In this document: positions 5,946 to 8,053 of the stretch, in pieces
Layout: every line of letters starts with the position of its first letter
Position numbering within the stretch: the stretch's first letter is position 1
NCBI GenBank assembly: GCA_041546305.1
Contig: JBFEWO010000125.1
Location: 1-8,053, forward strand
Direction of reading: 5' to 3'
Length of the DNA: 8,053 bases
DNA from: JBFEYJ01 sp041546305
Lineage (GTDB): Bacteria; Pseudomonadota; Gammaproteobacteria; Thiohalomonadales; Thiohalomonadaceae
Translations under genes and position numbers: made by a program
The notes under the pieces: generated by a model
Told to the model about the DNA's origin: nothing
The model's database searches: none
Seen by the model: only the letters and a program-made list of their open reading frames with translations

Positions 5946-6644
5946 TGTGGAATTACGCGTCAGACCTGTACTGATCAAAATTCCCCGCCCGGTCAGACGT
6001 CGTTTGAAGAACACCGCCCATGAGTTGGAGAGGGTAACCACTGCCGAAAGTCTCTAGCTATCCTGTTACTCAATGAGGGGCTATCTATTAGCCAGACAGC
6101 TCATAAATCATGGGCACCCGCACCAGCATTCGTAAAAGGAAGCATAGATACGAGCAGTCGGGGGAAACCGGATTGGTTACCGCTTGGTGCTGAATATCAC
6201 AGATGCTGGTCTAGCAACTGTGAGAGCGAATGAAAAACGATATTCAGGCCTCCACTGCGCGGCCTCTGTTTCCGAAGTTGGGAGTGTTGGCGGAGAATTT
6301 AATTCCCACAAAGCGGAGGCCGCTCCCCATCTCTTGCCGTCTCTTAATATAGCGCCCCCCACCTTAATGGCATTTTGAAAGAGTGAAAAAAGTTCACATC
6401 GAATCGAAAGATAGCCAGTTTATTCAATTCACCCGCATCGTCTAACAGTATACTGACCGCAGACATTCTGCCTGGAAACATTCATGGCAAGGCTGCGTCA
6501 TTCCGATTCATGACACCCTGCCCAGACACACTCACTGCGGCCGGGCGGCACCTTGTTGACGGAATTCGGCCTGGAGAGTACGGGGTTTGTTCATCGCTTA
6601 GGAAACAGCAGCGGAAGCAGCCTCATAAACAATTTGGAGGTTTT
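5946..6644. other. About 700 bases without a convincing gene
   Basis: No ORF here has a good ribosome site and a plausible protein. The stretch holds a direct repeat GTCAGAC (5959-5965 and 5992-5998), the nested dyads at 6190-6323, and the palindrome CAGTATACTG (6446-6455) whose centre includes TATACT, a possible -10 for the downstream lipoprotein gene although no matching -35 was found. The lipoprotein's ribosome site (GGAGG, 6637-6641) closes the region. Confidence 0.6.
6190..6323. repeat. Nested inverted repeats, possible structured RNA or decayed element
   Basis: CTGAATATC (6190-6198) pairs with GATATTCAG (6239-6247). Inside, CACAG-A-TGCT (6198-6207) pairs with AGCA-A-CTGTG (6213-6222) around a 5-base loop. 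A second dyad, GCGGCCTC (6259-6266) with GAGGCCGC (6316-6323), encloses TGGGA/TCCCA (6279-6283, 6304-6308) and the palindrome GAATT-T-AATTC (6295-6305). Both strands are open for about 60 codons here, but neither frame has a ribosome site. Nature unknown. Confidence 0.4.
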
Positions 6645-7205
6645 ATGTTACACAAAATCAATCGAGTTTTACTCCCCGCCGGCCTGCTGGCCATCGGCCT
6701 TTTATTAACCGCCTGCAGCGGCGGCGGTGACAGCGCACCGGCGATAGGCGCTATACCCACCCCTGCCCCCAATAACCCACGTTATGCTTTTGTTGCCAAC
6801 AGCGGTGATAATTCCGTATCGAGCTATGTGGTCGATAGCGCCACGGGCCGCTTGAAGTGGATTGCCAAGGTGGCCGCGGGCTTGAACCCCAATGCCGTCA
6901 CGGTCGACCCCTCGGGCCGCTACGCCTATGTAGCGAACCTTGGCAGCGCCAGCGTCTCGCAATACACCATCGCCGCCGATGGCAGCCTGACCCCCATGGC
7001 CACCGCCACCGTGGCGGCAGGCACGTGGCCCGTCTCCGTCACCGTCGACCCCTCGGGCCGCTACGCCTATGTGGCGAACAATGACAGCGCCAACGTCTCG
7101 CAATACACCATTACCGCCGATGGCAGCCTGACCCCCATGGCCACCGCCACCGTGGCTTCAGGCACGGGGCCTCACTCTGTGACCACGACGGGCAGCTGGC
7201 AGTGA
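6645..7205 (+). CDS. Short YVTN beta-propeller repeat lipoprotein
   Basis: A 186-residue lipoprotein: hydrophobic signal at residues 8-21, lipobox L-T-A-C with C24, then a Gly/Ser linker. From residue 45 it holds about three YVTN-type propeller units of 47 residues (R-Y-A-Y-V-A-N, V-S-Q-Y-T-I, D-G-S-L-T-P-M, S-V-T-V-D-P-S-G). Known YVTN/lactonase-like propellers usually have seven blades, so this one is less than half length. The C-terminus (S-V-T-T-T-G-S-W-Q) looks like a natural propeller end rather than a frameshift, pointing to loss of inner units. The start is ATG 6645, with TTGGAGG ending three to four bases upstream; an in-frame extension to 6510 lacks signal-peptide logic. Probably a surface or periplasmic binding or scaffold protein; function unknown. 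Confidence 0.8.
   Translation: MLHKINRVLLPAGLLAIGLLLTACSGGGDSAPAIGAIPTPAPNNPRYAFVANSGDNSVSSYVVDSATGRLKWIAKVAAGLNPNAVTVDPSGRYAYVANLGSASVSQYTIAADGSLTPMATATVAAGTWPVSVTVDPSGRYAYVANNDSANVSQYTITADGSLTPMATATVASGTGPHSVTTTGSWQ
6903..7184 (+). repeat. Two tandem 141-bp YVTN units
   Basis: Units at 6903-7043 and 7044-7184 match at about 126 of 141 bases by hand count, including an unbroken run from GCCGATGG through GTGGC. The preceding unit (from about 6762) is clearly diverged. High DNA identity suggests recent duplication or gene conversion. Confidence 0.8.
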
Positions 7206-7346
7206 CGGGCTTTAAATACAACGGCCGGTTGTTGGTGATGATCCTCCCTGCTGTGGGATGAAACGGGGAGGAGAGGCAACATACCTTGCGGTATTAAGGC
7301 TTTGACCAGCATCCGCTGCACCAATGAACAAGGGCGCCAAACGGCG

Positions 7347-7483
7347 TAATGCCCATCAGTTAAGGCCAGAGAAAAGGAACATCTGTAGGAGCCGGGTCCT
7401 CTTGGCGAAAAATCGCCCAGGGGACTCCTGCACGATGAACGGCCTTCTTAACTGACGGGCATTATTAATGCAGATCAGTTAAG
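7347..7483. repeat. Three copies of an 18-base sequence flanking a hairpin, MITE-like
   Basis: TAATGCCCATCAGTTAAG at 7347-7364 recurs inverted at 7447-7464 (one mismatch) and again in direct orientation at 7466-7483 (two mismatches). Copies one and two frame a 118-base palindromic unit whose centre is the long hairpin at 7385-7431. No transposase and no obvious target duplication were seen. It may be a non-autonomous element with terminal inverted repeats or a REP-like intergenic repeat. Confidence 0.6.
7385..7431. repeat. REP-like long hairpin inside the palindromic element
   Basis: The inner stem pairs 7396-7408 with 7413-7425 (12 of 13, one G-U, one mismatch) around an AAAA loop. The outer stem pairs GTAGGA (7385-7390) with TCCTGC (7426-7431), one G-U, leaving five bulged bases (7391-7395). 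The GTAGGAG start and GGCGA-TCGCC core recall REP sequences of pseudomonads, but this is resemblance only. Confidence 0.5.
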
Positions 7484-7685
7484 CGAAAACTTGTTTGACT
7501 GTCAGAGATGAGATCAAAATCCGGTGATCATTCCGTGGGGCCGGACAGCACAACAAAAACAAACCGCGCGGAGGGCAAGGCCAAGCCCATAAACGCATGA
7601 AATACACGACACCTGCTGGTCCTGATGTTCACCTCGAACGGGGGAAAGGGCTCAAAGGGAATTAAACTAAAATGGAGACTTACCC

Positions 7686-8053
7686 ATGAACAAACGCACC
7701 CGAAACCTTAGACCGCGCCGGCTCGGCTGGCTGGGGCTAGTGACCCTGACCGCCCTCTTCGCAAACCCGCTTTTTGCCTTCACCGCCAGCGACCTTACCA
7801 CCGACGCGCACGCCACCCGCTCGGTCACCCTGGGCGATGTGGACGGCGACGGCGACCTCGACCTGGTGGTCGGTAACGCTAACCAGACCAACCGCCTCTA
7901 CCGCAACGACGGCGCGGGCAACTATGGCGTCGGTACCGATATCACCGCCGACAGCCACGATACCTACTCGGTCACCCTGGGCGATGTGGACGGCGACGGC
8001 GACCTCGACCTGGTGGTCGGTAACGCTAACCAGACCAACCGCCTCTACCGCAA
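7686..8053 (+). CDS. VCBS/FG-GAP repeat exported protein, 3' end outside window
   Basis: The frame opens at ATG 7686, eight bases after TGGAGA, and stays open to the right edge (122 codons visible). A signal peptide is clear: basic residues R4-R12, hydrophobic 13-26, and cleavage likely after L-F-A (residue 31). Two repeat units of 49 residues follow, each with S-V-T-L-G-D-V and the calcium-loop D-G-D-G-D-L-D, then L-V-V-G-N-A-N-Q-T-N-R-L-Y-R-N. This is the FG-GAP/VCBS pattern of integrin-like beta-propellers, which bind calcium through Asp-rich loops. Full proteins usually have many units, so most of the gene lies beyond 8053. Probably secreted or surface-exposed, with an adhesion or binding role by family. 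It stands apart from the YVTN gene by 480 bases. Confidence 0.85.
   Translation, partial: MNKRTRNLRPRRLGWLGLVTLTALFANPLFAFTASDLTTDAHATRSVTLGDVDGDGDLDLVVGNANQTNRLYRNDGAGNYGVGTDITADSHDTYSVTLGDVDGDGDLDLVVGNANQTNRLYR
7821..8053 (+). repeat. Tandem 147-bp FG-GAP units, identical over 86 bases
   Basis: Bases 7821-7906 and 7968-8053 are identical at all 86 positions, period 147 bases (49 codons). The array is cut by the window edge, so unit count is unknown. Identity at silent sites shows very recent duplication or homogenisation. Confidence 0.9.

Larger units (their letters stand above)
7206..7685. other. Intergenic region of 480 bases between the two repeat-protein genes
   Basis: No plausible ORF. 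Contents: ACAAC/GTTGT dyad (7218-7232), CCTCCC/GGGAGG dyad (7243-7248, 7266-7271) that may end the YVTN transcript, the palindromic element 7347-7483, a TTGACT (7495-7500) without a good -10, a GATCA/TGATC dyad (7512-7529), and the ribosome site TGGAGA before 7686. Confidence 0.6.

Noticed and set aside
6177..6378. Opposing ORFs of about 61-64 codons
   Set aside because: No ribosome sites; the open frames probably result from the inverted-repeat composition of the stretch.
6446..6455. LexA/SOS box at CAGTATACTG
   Set aside because: The LexA consensus is CTG-N10-CAG; this palindrome has the reverse arrangement and is shorter.
6510..6644. N-terminal extension of the YVTN lipoprotein
   Set aside because: It would bury the signal peptide at residue 46 onward; GGAGG precedes ATG 6645.
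7686..7745. Tat (twin-arginine) signal on the FG-GAP protein
   Set aside because: R-R-L-G-W-L lacks the S/T-R-R-x-F-L-K consensus; a Sec signal fits better.
6903..8053. CRISPR array from the regular repeats
   Set aside because: The repeats are 141 and 147 bases, in frame and protein-coding, with no spacer structure.

Overview
The window looks like a chromosomal stretch from a gammaproteobacterium. Reasons: the LysR, AraC, SDR and YVTN protein styles, two lipoproteins with standard lipoboxes, clear Shine-Dalgarno sites, and moderately GC-rich coding sequence. The genus cannot be fixed from sequence alone; an environmental or marine lineage is only a guess. No tRNA, rRNA, CRISPR array, transposase or integrase gene was seen.

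Layout, left to right. A lipoprotein gene of unknown function (129-827) is followed by two hairpins. Next is a divergent pair: a LysR regulator (minus, start corrected to 1875) and an NAD(P)-binding SDR/epimerase-like enzyme (plus, start corrected to 1968). They share a 92-base gap holding a T-N11-A LysR-type box, so the regulator probably controls the enzyme. A bidirectional-looking hairpin separates the enzyme gene from a 62-residue Cys/His protein on the minus strand (2977-3165). A structure-rich region (about 3223-3651) follows. It carries alternative stems ahead of the small minus gene, then three consecutive hairpins ahead of a class I SAM-dependent methyltransferase (3652-4491). The middle hairpin buries a near-perfect ribosome binding site for a 19-codon ORF.

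Further right are a small hydrophobic protein (4658-4981), an AraC-type regulator of more AT-rich, solitary character (5190-5945), and about 700 bases without a convincing gene but with nested inverted repeats (6190-6323). Then come two exported repeat proteins. The first is a lipoprotein with only about three YVTN beta-propeller units (6645-7205). The second is a VCBS/FG-GAP calcium-loop protein that runs off the right edge (7686 onward). Between them lies a compact element with three copies of an 18-base sequence flanking a long REP-like hairpin (7347-7483).

The genes do not form one operon: strands alternate and most gaps are over 90 bases. The strongest functional link is the LysR/SDR pair. 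The best candidates for something undescribed are the hairpin-gated leader ORF before the methyltransferase and the triple-18-mer palindromic element. Both are read from sequence only and need comparative searches. I did not find convincing evidence of a complete novel multi-gene system.
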